From contig CANQFG010000006.1 of NCBI GenBank assembly GCA_947598395.1, forward strand, positions 1-33,629: DNA of 33,629 bases, written 5' to 3'. The stretch is from an uncultured Bacilli bacterium. Lineage in GTDB: Bacteria; Bacillota_I; Bacilli_A; RF39; UBA660. Below the pieces are notes generated by a model, which worked only from the letters and a program-made list of their open reading frames with translations, did not search any database and was not told the origin of the DNA. Below, in pieces: positions 10,365-18,598 of this stretch (the first letter of the stretch is position 1; each line of letters begins with the position of its first letter). The translations under genes and the position numbers were made by a program.

Positions 10365-11633
10365 ATGTTCAAGAGTCTTAAAGGGTTATTTTCAGCCAAA
10401 AATAAAGATTTGCGAAAGAGAATTTACTTCACCTTGCTCATCTTAGCGGTCTTTGCTTTTGGAACTAATATCATGGTTCCCGGAGCAAAGAGTATAACGC
10501 AAAATTTAGGATTTCTCGATTTGTTAAACCTAATGAGTGGTGGTAGTTTAAAGACTTTTTCCATCTTTGCGTTAGGCGTTATGCCATATATTACGGCATC
10601 GATTTTGACGCAATTGTTGCAAATGGATATTATTCCTTATTTTAAAGAATTGAAAGAACAAGGGGCGACTGGTCGGCAAAAGATCAATCGTATCAATCGC
10701 TATTTAGGTATATTATTTGCCTTTATTCAAGGTTATATCTATTCCATTGCTTTTATGGGTGGAACGACGAGTGAAGTCTTAAAGACGACGATTATCTTGA
10801 CGGCTGGTACCGCACTCTTATTATGGTTAGCCGATCAAATTACCAATAAGGGATTGGGCAATGGCGTATCCTTATTTATCATGGCTGGTATTGTCAATAC
10901 TTTGCCATCGACATTTATTTCGGCCTTCAATGATTTGATCGTTGCCGATACTTTTACAAAAGTTTTAGGAATCGTTCTCTTTATTGCCTTTATCATTGCC
11001 TATTTATTGATCTTAGTAGGCGTTGTCTATATGCAAATTAGTGAACGGAGAATTCCTATTCAACATACGACACGGACGGATAGTTCTTATGCCAAAGAAC
11101 AATCGTATATTCCGCTTAAATTGAATTCAGCGAGTGTTATGCCAGTTATTTTTGCCAGTGCTATTACTAGTGTTCCATCTTTAATAGCTCAATTTATCAA
11201 AAATAGCCAATTTACCTATATCGTTGAAAACTATATTGCCTATACAACCTTAACCGGTTATATCCTCTATGTCGTCTTAATATTTGTCTTTGGATATTTC
11301 TATACCCTTATGGAATTAAATCCCAAAGAAATGAGTGAAAATCTCGATAAGAATCGTTCCTTTATTCCGGGTATTACCCCCGGGGAAAAGACGGAAATGT
11401 ATTTAAAGGGAACGATATCACGTCTAAGTGTTGCCGGAAGTATTTTCCTCATCATTATCGCCTCAATACCATTGATCTTCAGTCGTATCTCGAGTTTATC
11501 CAGTGCGGTAACGCTAGGAGGTACAGGACTCTTAATTGTCGTTGGCGTTGCTTTAGAGACTTATAAACAACTCGAAAGTAGTATCGTCAGTCGCAGTTAT
11601 GAAGGAAGTAGAAAGAGAAGAAGACGGCGATGA
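10365..11633 (+). CDS. secY: Protein translocase subunit SecY
   Basis: Multi-TM protein; LGVMPYITASILTQLLQMDIIPYFKELKEQGATGRQKINRINRYLG; located after rplO. Confidence 0.98.
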   Translation: MFKSLKGLFSAKNKDLRKRIYFTLLILAVFAFGTNIMVPGAKSITQNLGFLDLLNLMSGGSLKTFSIFALGVMPYITASILTQLLQMDIIPYFKELKEQGATGRQKINRINRYLGILFAFIQGYIYSIAFMGGTTSEVLKTTIILTAGTALLLWLADQITNKGLGNGVSLFIMAGIVNTLPSTFISAFNDLIVADTFTKVLGIVLFIAFIIAYLLILVGVVYMQISERRIPIQHTTRTDSSYAKEQSYIPLKLNSASVMPVIFASAITSVPSLIAQFIKNSQFTYIVENYIAYTTLTGYILYVVLIFVFGYFYTLMELNPKEMSENLDKNRSFIPGITPGEKTEMYLKGTISRLSVAGSIFLIIIASIPLIFSRISSLSSAVTLGGTGLLIVVGVALETYKQLESSIVSRSYEGSRKRRRRR

Positions 11634-12280
11634 AAAATATTATCTTTATTGCCCCACCAGCGGCTGGTAAGGGGACGCAAAGTGATTTATTAGTTTCCCA
11701 ATATGGATTTGTCCATATTTCAACCGGAGATCTCTTACGGGCGGAAGTTGCCAAGGGAACTGAATTAGGTAATCGTATCAAAGATACTATGGCCCAAGGT
11801 GGTCTTGTCGATGATGATACCGTAACGACGTTACTCAAGAGTTATCTTAAAAATATGGATCATGAACGGGGCTTTATCCTCGATGGTTATCCCCGAACTT
11901 TAGAACAAGCGGAAAAGCTAACGGATTTACTTGCCGAGTTAAATGTCAAAATTGACTATGTTCTCTTCTTAGCACTCGATATCGAAACGTCTATGCATCG
12001 AGCTTTGGGAAGAATTACTTGTCCCAATTGTGGACGGGGCTATAATAAATATGAAGAAGGTCTAAAACCTTTCGAAGATAATATTTGTGATGATTGTCAT
12101 TGTGAACTTATGGCGCGCAATGATGATACGGAAGAAAAATTCCGTACACGCTTCTTAGCATATGAAGAAAAAACAAAACCATTATTAGATTATTATGCTA
12201 ATCTTGGCATTTTATATCATATTGATAGTTCTAAAACACCAGAGGAGACATTCAAGCAAATTGAAAGTGTGATTAAATGA
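11630..12280 (+). CDS. adk: Adenylate kinase (zinc-finger LID type)
   Basis: APPAAGKGTQSDLL, DGYPRTLEQAEKL, CPNCGRGYN...CDDCHCEL. Confidence 0.95.
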   Translation: MKNIIFIAPPAAGKGTQSDLLVSQYGFVHISTGDLLRAEVAKGTELGNRIKDTMAQGGLVDDDTVTTLLKSYLKNMDHERGFILDGYPRTLEQAEKLTDLLAELNVKIDYVLFLALDIETSMHRALGRITCPNCGRGYNKYEEGLKPFEDNICDDCHCELMARNDDTEEKFRTRFLAYEEKTKPLLDYYANLGILYHIDSSKTPEETFKQIESVIK

Positions 12281-13026
12281 TAACGATTTATCGTGAAGAT
12301 GAGATTGCCAAAGTCAAAGCTTCGGGACATATTACTTATTTGACCCATCAACACATGAAAGAATTTATCAAACCCGGCGTATCGACAAAATTTTTAGATG
12401 AAGAAGCTGGAAGATTTATTCGCAGTATGGGTGGCATTCCCAGTTGTTTAAATTATGAGGGATTTCCTGCCAATATATGTGTTTCGGTCAATGAAGAAGT
12501 CGTCCATGGCATCGGAAGAGATGATCATTACTTAAAAGAAGGCGATATCGTCACTTTGGATATCTGTACTCTATATGAGGGATATCATTCCGATTCGGCT
12601 TGGACTTATCCCGTCGGCAAGATCAATAAAGAAAAAGAGCATCTTTTACATCATACGGAAAAAGCCCTATATGTTGGCTTAAAGGAAATCAAAGATGGTG
12701 CTCCTCTCGGTAATTTAGGAGCTCGCATCCAACAATATGCGGAAAGCCATGGTTTAGGTGTTATTCGCGAACTTGTTGGACATGGAGTGGGACATAATTT
12801 ACATGAAGATCCTGATGTTCCAAATTTTGGAAAATACAATAGTGGACCCGTCTTAAAAGCGGGAATGATAATTGCTGTCGAACCAATGTTGACAGCGGGA
12901 AAAAGATACGTTAACATCTTAGATGATGACTGGACAATCGTTACGGATGATAATCGTCCCAGTGCCCATTTTGAACATACTGTTGTCGTCTTAGAAGATG
13001 GATACGAAATACTTACAGGAGAGTGA
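12277..13026 (+). CDS. map: Type I methionine aminopeptidase
   Basis: [64 protein letters not shown]-like [11 protein letters not shown]. Confidence 0.96.
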   Translation: MITIYREDEIAKVKASGHITYLTHQHMKEFIKPGVSTKFLDEEAGRFIRSMGGIPSCLNYEGFPANICVSVNEEVVHGIGRDDHYLKEGDIVTLDICTLYEGYHSDSAWTYPVGKINKEKEHLLHHTEKALYVGLKEIKDGAPLGNLGARIQQYAESHGLGVIRELVGHGVGHNLHEDPDVPNFGKYNSGPVLKAGMIIAVEPMLTAGKRYVNILDDDWTIVTDDNRPSAHFEHTVVVLEDGYEILTGE

Positions 13027-13034
13027 AATTAAAA

Positions 13035-13247
13035 GTGGCTAAAGAGCAAAAAATCGAAGTCGAAGGAAAAGTAATCGATGTTACACATGATATTTATCGT
13101 GTCGAACTCGATAATAAAATTATTGTAGCTGCCCGTGTTTCTGGTAAAATACGTATGAATACGATTCGTATCTTACCAGGTGATAGAGTTACAGTAGAAA
13201 TGTCCCCAACCGATTTAACACATGGGATTATAAAATATAGAAAATAA
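13035..13247 (+). CDS. infA: Translation initiation factor IF-1
   Basis: (GTG)[15 protein letters not shown]...[40 protein letters not shown] start at 13035 preferred, GTG at 13023 is an alternative. Confidence 0.93.
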   Translation: MAKEQKIEVEGKVIDVTHDIYRVELDNKIIVAARVSGKIRMNTIRILPGDRVTVEMSPTDLTHGIIKYRK

Positions 13248-13262
13248 ATTGGAGGTTTTTAA

Positions 13263-13376
13263 ATGAAAGTAAGAGCATCGGTAAAGAAAATTTGCCCAAA
13301 ATGTAGAATTATTCGTAGAAAAGGTAAAGTTATGGTTATCTGTGATAATCCAAAACATAAACAAAGACAAGGTTAA
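13263..13376 (+). CDS. rpmJ: 50S ribosomal protein L36 (zinc-binding form); not in the supplied ORF track
   Basis: [37 protein letters not shown], 37 aa, GGAGG upstream. Confidence 0.96.
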   Translation: MKVRASVKKICPKCRIIRRKGKVMVICDNPKHKQRQG

Positions 13377-13388
13377 GGAGGAATATAA

Positions 13389-13763
13389 ATGGCACGTATT
13401 AAAAACATCGAATTACCAAAGGAAAAGGCCTTATTTATTGGTTTAACAGCAATTTATGGTGTTGGTCAAAGTTTGGCAAAACGCATCTGTCTTGATGCCG
13501 GAGTTGATCCTGATATGAAAGTTAAAGATTTGACAAATGAACAAGAAAATAAGATAAGAACGGAAATCGATAAATATACGGTTGAAGGTGATCTACGTCG
13601 TGAAGTTCAAATGAATATCAAAAATAAGATGGAAATTAATTCTTATCAAGGTATTCGTCATAAAAAAGGTTTACCAGTTCGTGGTCAAAGAACTAACCGC
13701 AATGCCCATACCCGTAAAGGTAAAGGTAAAGTTATTGCTAATAAGAAGAAAGCTACTAAGTAG
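13389..13763 (+). CDS. rpsM: 30S ribosomal protein S13
   Basis: [33 protein letters not shown]...[19 protein letters not shown]. Confidence 0.98.
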   Translation: MARIKNIELPKEKALFIGLTAIYGVGQSLAKRICLDAGVDPDMKVKDLTNEQENKIRTEIDKYTVEGDLRREVQMNIKNKMEINSYQGIRHKKGLPVRGQRTNRNAHTRKGKGKVIANKKKATK

Positions 13764-13783
13764 TTAATAAAGGAGGTTAAACT

Positions 13784-14167
13784 ATGGCTTATAATAGAAG
13801 AAAAAGAAAAGTAAAGAAGAATATTCCGGAAGCTCAAGCTCATATTTCATCATCATATAATAATACTTTAGTTACCATAACGGATAAAGATGGTAATACC
13901 ATTAGTTGGGCTTCAAGTGGTACAATAGGTTATAAGGGATCAAAGAAGAAAACCCCTTATGCTGCTGGTCTTGCTGCTGAAAGTGCTGGTCGGGCAGCAA
14001 TGGATTCCGGTGTTGTCAAAGTCGAAGTTCATGTTAAAGGTTTAGGTGGTGGAAGAGAAACGGCTATCCGTTCCCTACAAGCTGTTGGACTAGAAATTAC
14101 GGCAATCATCGATGAAACACCTGTTCCACATAATGGATGTCGTCCACCAAAACGTCCAAGAAACTAA
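13784..14167 (+). CDS. rpsK: 30S ribosomal protein S11
   Basis: [43 protein letters not shown]...[13 protein letters not shown]. Confidence 0.98.
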   Translation: MAYNRRKRKVKKNIPEAQAHISSSYNNTLVTITDKDGNTISWASSGTIGYKGSKKKTPYAAGLAAESAGRAAMDSGVVKVEVHVKGLGGGRETAIRSLQAVGLEITAIIDETPVPHNGCRPPKRPRN

Positions 14168-14200
14168 ATTTATGGTAATTGAAGAAAAGAGGATTGAAAG

Positions 14201-15139
14201 ATGAATTTTGAAAAACCAGATTATAAAATTACTGAATATGTTGAAAGCAAACATTATGGTAAATTTGAACTAGAACCTTTAGAAAGAGGATTTGGTACAA
14301 CAATTGGTAATGCGTTAAGAAGAGTAATGTTATCAAGCCTTCCCGGAAGTGCTGTTACGAGCGTTAAAATTGATGGTGTCATGCATGAATTCCAAAAGAT
14401 CGATGGTATTCGTGAAGATGTCATGAATATTATCTTAAATATTAAGAGCTTAGTCGTTAAGAATTACTCTAAAGATAGAAAAATTATGCGTTTATCAGCT
14501 AATGCGGAAGGACCTGTTACGGCTGGTCAAATCGATCATGATGCTGATATTGAAATCGTAAATCCTGATTTAGTTATTTGTAATTTAGTTAAGGGTGGAA
14601 AAATCGATATTGAAATGACTGTCGATAATGGTCGTGGTTATGTCGATGCTAAAGAAAACAAAAAGATTATGGGCGAAACTGTTGGTTTAATTCCAATTGA
14701 CTCCCTTTATTCACCAATTGAAAAGGTCGCCTTTGAAGTAGAAGATGCCCGAGTTGGACATAATGAAAATTATGATAAATTGATCATGTATGTCTATACC
14801 AATGGTTCAATTACACCAGAAGAGGCAATGGCTTTATCAAGTCGTATCTTAATCGAACATTTAAATATCGTTGCTGATTTAAATCAAATTGCCGATATTA
14901 CTGGTATTATTGCTGAAAAGAAAGTCGATACAATTACCAAGACTTTAGAAACCCCAATTGAAGAAATTGAATTCTCAGTTCGGGCTTATAATTGCTTAAA
15001 ACGAGCTGGTATTCATACAATGCAAGATTTAATTGATAAAAAAGAAGTCGAAGTTACGAAGATTCGTAATTTAGGTAAAAAATCATTAAAAGAAGTTATT
15101 GATAAAGTAAATGAAATGGGATTAAAATTCCGTGATTAG
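14201..15139 (+). CDS. rpoA: DNA-directed RNA polymerase subunit alpha
   Basis: FELEPLERGFGTTIGNALRRVMLSSLPGSAVTSVKIDGVMHEF; C-terminal alpha-CTD present. Confidence 0.98.
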   Translation: MNFEKPDYKITEYVESKHYGKFELEPLERGFGTTIGNALRRVMLSSLPGSAVTSVKIDGVMHEFQKIDGIREDVMNIILNIKSLVVKNYSKDRKIMRLSANAEGPVTAGQIDHDADIEIVNPDLVICNLVKGGKIDIEMTVDNGRGYVDAKENKKIMGETVGLIPIDSLYSPIEKVAFEVEDARVGHNENYDKLIMYVYTNGSITPEEAMALSSRILIEHLNIVADLNQIADITGIIAEKKVDTITKTLETPIEEIEFSVRAYNCLKRAGIHTMQDLIDKKEVEVTKIRNLGKKSLKEVIDKVNEMGLKFRD

Positions 15140-15160
15140 TTAGTAAGGAGGTAAAGACTA

Positions 15161-15502
15161 ATGTATAGAAAATTAGGTAGAGAAACAAGAATTAGAAGAA
15201 GTATATTAGCCGGTATTACTAAAGATGTCATTATGAATGGTTCAGTAGTTACTACAGAAGCTCGGGCTAAAGAAGTAAGAAAATTTGTCGATAAGATGAT
15301 TACTTATGGAAAAGATGGATCTTTAGTTGCTCGTCGTAAAGCTTTAGCTTTCTTACATAACGATAATACGGTTGTTAAAAAAATATTTAATGAATTAGCA
15401 CCACGTTATGCTGAGAGAAAAGGCGGATATACGCGAATTATTAAATTAAAAGAAAGAATAGGCGACGATGCCTTAATGGTAAGACTTGAATTAGTTGACT
15501 AA
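15161..15502 (+). CDS. rplQ: 50S ribosomal protein L17
   Basis: MYRKLGRETRIRRSILAGITKDVI...RYAERKGGYTRIIKLKERIGDDALMVRLELVD. Confidence 0.97.
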   Translation: MYRKLGRETRIRRSILAGITKDVIMNGSVVTTEARAKEVRKFVDKMITYGKDGSLVARRKALAFLHNDNTVVKKIFNELAPRYAERKGGYTRIIKLKERIGDDALMVRLELVD

Positions 15503-15517
15503 TCAAGTCTTTTTTTT
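15482..15517 (+). terminator. Strong rho-independent terminator of the ribosomal operon, overlapping the rplQ 3' end
   Basis: AGACTTG-A-ATTAGT-tg-ACTAAT-CAAGTCT followed by T run. Confidence 0.9.
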
Positions 15518-15537
15518 GCAAAAAGAAAATTATTATG

Positions 15538-15559
15538 CACCGAAAACTCGGTGTTTTTT
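15538..15559 (+). terminator. Second, adjacent rho-independent terminator hairpin
   Basis: CACCGA-aaac-TCGGTG followed by TTTTTT. Confidence 0.75.
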
Positions 15560-15565
15560 CGTGCG

Positions 15566-15589
15566 ACTGGGGGGGGGTGCAATACAATA
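15566..15589 (+). promoter_or_regulatory. G9-spacer promoter-like element, copy 1 (upstream of second FGE-like gene)
   Basis: ACT-G9(15569-15577)-TGCAA-TACAAT(15583-15588)-A; identical 24 bp at 18431-18454; sits between the terminators and the FGE-like gene. Confidence 0.6.
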
Positions 15590-15613
15590 GAGAAAATGAA
15601 AAATAGGAGCAAA

Positions 15614-17083
15614 ATGAACATGAAGAAAGTGTTTTTAATCTTATTAATCATCTTCTCAATAAGTTCAGTAAGTGTTATAGCTTTAAGTTTATGTAATGCG
15701 AAAGACATCGAATATAATGCCAATGATAATAGTTGGGATGTCGATACAGTTGAAGATGCTCTAAATGATTTATACCAAAGCAATGGAAGTAATATTAATG
15801 ATTCATGTAATAATGTAGCAAAGCCAAAAATAGATGCAGAAGGTAAATTAATTCCCGTTATTTTATCGGATGATGGAAAGGCGACAGTCGTAAGTGAAAG
15901 TGATCCAAATTGGTATAACTATTGTGAAAAGAAATGGGCGAATGTCATAATCTTAAATGATGGAGTAGATAAACAAAAATATCAAGTTGGATATCAATTA
16001 ACCGAAGAAGATGAAGATGAAATAGAAAGTTATTTTGTCTGGATACCCAAGTATAAATATAAATTATGGAATGTTTATTCAAATGGAAAAGATGCAATTC
16101 AGCAAGTTCACTCGATAGATATTGTTTTTGATACAACCAATACAACCGATATTCCTGGAGAATCATGTGTGACTCCTATGGAAAGTGGAAAAATTGGAGA
16201 TTGTAATAATGAGGAATATATGACGCATCCGGCTTTTATATCATTTGGAGTCGATGGTTTCTGGGTTGGCAAATTTGAGACAGGGTATGATGGTACGACA
16301 AATAATTATAATGTTAAAGATGCCAGTAAGGTCATCATTAAGCCAAATGTCTTGTCTTGGCGCAATATAAATGTTAAAAACATGTTTGAAACAGCCTATG
16401 AATATGAACGAGATTTAGATTCGCATATGATGAAGAATACGGAATGGGGAGCAGTTGCCTATTTATCGCATTCAAAGTATGGAATAGATAGAGAAATAAA
16501 TCTTAACAATAATAATTTGTATAAAACAGGTTATTCTTCATCACCAACAGTGAATCAAAAATGGTATCAAGGTACATCAGGTGATGGTGGAATATATAAT
16601 CAACTGTGGAATACGGATGTTGGATATTTAGCTAGTACGACGGGAAATATCACGGGTGTCTATGATATGTCTGGTGGAGCATGGGAAAACATGGCAAGCT
16701 ATCGTTCAGGGACTTATTTAAATAGTGGTTTTAACAGTGAGACTTTTGAAAATGCCTATGATGATGCTTATTATGACTTATATAATTCTAATAGTACCCT
16801 TAATTCTTTTCAAAACATGATATTAGGTGATGCAACGGGGGAAATGGGACCTTTTAATTTATATGTCGTTGGAACTAGTGGTAATGATTATCATAATAGT
16901 TGGTATGGTGATCCTGCAAATTTTATTAATTCGCCTGGTTCATGGTTTGAACGAGGTGGCGATTGTACTGACGGTGTATTAACTGGCCAATTTCGCTTTC
17001 ATGCTGTAAATGGCGGGGCTTCAAATCGTATGGGCTTCCGTCTTGTCCTTGTCGGAGAAAATAAGCATCCAACTAGTCCGTAA
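15614..17083 (+). CDS. FGE/SUMF1-like (C-type lectin fold) surface protein with N-terminal hydrophobic signal/anchor and variable C-terminus
   Basis: Paralog of CDS 1-1356. N-terminus MNMKKVFLILLIIFSISSVSVIALSL; GVYDMSGGAWENMA; SWFERGGDCTDGVLTGQFRFHAVNGGASNRMGFRLVLVG. Start at 15614 or 15620, GGAG at 15606-15609. Confidence 0.85.
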   Translation: MNMKKVFLILLIIFSISSVSVIALSLCNAKDIEYNANDNSWDVDTVEDALNDLYQSNGSNINDSCNNVAKPKIDAEGKLIPVILSDDGKATVVSESDPNWYNYCEKKWANVIILNDGVDKQKYQVGYQLTEEDEDEIESYFVWIPKYKYKLWNVYSNGKDAIQQVHSIDIVFDTTNTTDIPGESCVTPMESGKIGDCNNEEYMTHPAFISFGVDGFWVGKFETGYDGTTNNYNVKDASKVIIKPNVLSWRNINVKNMFETAYEYERDLDSHMMKNTEWGAVAYLSHSKYGIDREINLNNNNLYKTGYSSSPTVNQKWYQGTSGDGGIYNQLWNTDVGYLASTTGNITGVYDMSGGAWENMASYRSGTYLNSGFNSETFENAYDDAYYDLYNSNSTLNSFQNMILGDATGEMGPFNLYVVGTSGNDYHNSWYGDPANFINSPGSWFERGGDCTDGVLTGQFRFHAVNGGASNRMGFRLVLVGENKHPTSP

Positions 17084-17108
17084 TTAATCATAATAGTAAA
17101 ATAGTTTC

Positions 17109-17157
17109 ATTTCGCAAAAAGCAAAAAAATTGACTTTTGCGAAATAGATAGTATAAT
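17109..17157 (+). promoter_or_regulatory. SigA-type promoter with overlapping 11-bp perfect inverted repeat (candidate operator)
   Basis: ATTTCGCAAAA (17109-17119) / TTTTGCGAAAT (17135-17145); TTGACT (17130-17135) N16 TATAAT (17152-17157). Confidence 0.7.
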
Positions 17158-17182
17158 CTTAATTGAGGAGGCTATCTATATT

Positions 17183-18379
17183 ATGAAAATAATTGAAAGA
17201 AAATATTTAAAAGATATCATTGATGTTATGGGAACCCCTGATATAAAAGTGATTACCGGTGTTAGACGTAGTGGAAAGTCTGAATTACTTAATATGTTTA
17301 TTGATTATGTTAAAGAAAATGATCGTAAAGCCAATATTATTTATATTGATTATAATCTCGATAAATTTGACTATTTAAAAGATTATAAAGAATTAATTAA
17401 ATATGTATCTGAAAGATATGATTCTAAAAAGAATAACTTTATTATGATTGATGAAGTTCAAATGTGCAATGATTTTGAGAAAGCAATAAATAATTTTCAT
17501 GCTGAAAATAAGTATGACATTTATATAACGGGATCTAATGCTTTCCTTTTATCGAGTGATTTAGCAACATTATTTACTGGTAGAACATATAGTATAGAAG
17601 TTTATCCTTTTTCGTATAAAGAATTTTTGGAATATTATGATTTGACAAATAATTATGAAAATTTTGATAGATATGTTTTAGAAGGAGGATATGCTGGATC
17701 ATATTTATATAAAGATTTAGATAAAAAATATAATTATATATCTGATGTATATAAGACGATGATTGTAAGAGATATTGTTCAAAGAAATAAAATTCAAAAT
17801 GTATCTTTATTAGATAGTATAAGTGATTTTTTAATAGATAATATAGCAAGAATTACATCGTATAGAAATATTACTGATACATTAAATTATAATAAACTAA
17901 ATACTAATGATAAGACAGTTGGGGCATATATTAAATATCTATGTGAGGCTTTTGCTTTTTATAAAGTTAGAAGATATGATATTCAAGGTAAAAGATATTT
18001 ATCTTCTCAAGACAAATATTACTTATCAGATCATGCTGTAAAATATGCTATTCAAGGTACAAAGAATATGAATTATGGCAATATCTATGAAAATATTATT
18101 GCTATGGAATTAATTCGTAGAGGTTATGAAATATATGTTGGTATTTTATATGAAAAAGAAATAGATTTTGTTGCTATGAAAAGAGATGAAAAAATTTATA
18201 TTCAAGTAGCTGATGATATTGGAAATGATTTTGAAAATAATACATTTAAACGTGAAGTAGATCCGTTATTAAAGATAAAAGATGCATATCCTAAAATGCT
18301 TATAGCAAGAACTAGACACGATAATTATCAATATGAAGGTATCCAAATAATTGATATAGCAAATTGGTTAGCTGAATAA
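17183..18379 (+). CDS. AAA-family ATPase of the AAA_14/DUF4143 type
   Basis: Walker A GVRRSGKSELL, Walker B NFIMIDEVQM, ITGSNAFLLSSDLATLFTGRTYSIEVYPFSYKEF, C-terminal YENIIAMELIRRGYEIYVG...EIDFVA..KIYIQVA. Confidence 0.9.
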   Translation: MKIIERKYLKDIIDVMGTPDIKVITGVRRSGKSELLNMFIDYVKENDRKANIIYIDYNLDKFDYLKDYKELIKYVSERYDSKKNNFIMIDEVQMCNDFEKAINNFHAENKYDIYITGSNAFLLSSDLATLFTGRTYSIEVYPFSYKEFLEYYDLTNNYENFDRYVLEGGYAGSYLYKDLDKKYNYISDVYKTMIVRDIVQRNKIQNVSLLDSISDFLIDNIARITSYRNITDTLNYNKLNTNDKTVGAYIKYLCEAFAFYKVRRYDIQGKRYLSSQDKYYLSDHAVKYAIQGTKNMNYGNIYENIIAMELIRRGYEIYVGILYEKEIDFVAMKRDEKIYIQVADDIGNDFENNTFKREVDPLLKIKDAYPKMLIARTRHDNYQYEGIQIIDIANWLAE

Positions 18380-18430
18380 TATAGAAAATATATTCGATAA
18401 GAGTATATTTTTTTATTTTGAAAAAATGCA

Positions 18431-18454
18431 ACTGGGGGGGGGTGCAATACAATA
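18431..18454 (+). promoter_or_regulatory. G9-spacer promoter-like element, copy 2
   Basis: ACT-G9(18434-18442)-TGCAA-TACAAT(18448-18453)-A; similarity to copy 1 continues about 25 nt downstream with substitutions. Confidence 0.5.
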
Positions 18455-18493
18455 AGAATAATGGAAAATAGTGACAAAAACAAACAACATATG

Positions 18494-18534
18494 ACAATAT
18501 ATGTATTGTAAATAAAAATTAATTAAATTATAAT
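18494..18534 (+). promoter_or_regulatory. Promoter of the 731-aa surface protein with small palindrome over the -35
   Basis: ACAATA-tatg-TATTGT (18494-18509); TTGTAA (18506-18511) N17 TATAAT (18529-18534). Confidence 0.5.
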
Positions 18535-18598
18535 AATAAATAGAATAATATGTTCTAAACTTTCGGGTAAGATAAATAATAAAGGGAGCATTTTTTAA

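Noticed and set aside
15551-15613. ORF-track N-terminal extension MFFRATGGGCNTIEKMKNRSK reading through the G9 run, which would make the tract a translational phase switch
   Set aside because: Its GTG start lies inside a terminator hairpin with no RBS; an AGGAG sits just before ATG 15614/15620 and the signal-like N-terminus begins there, so a promoter role is more likely.
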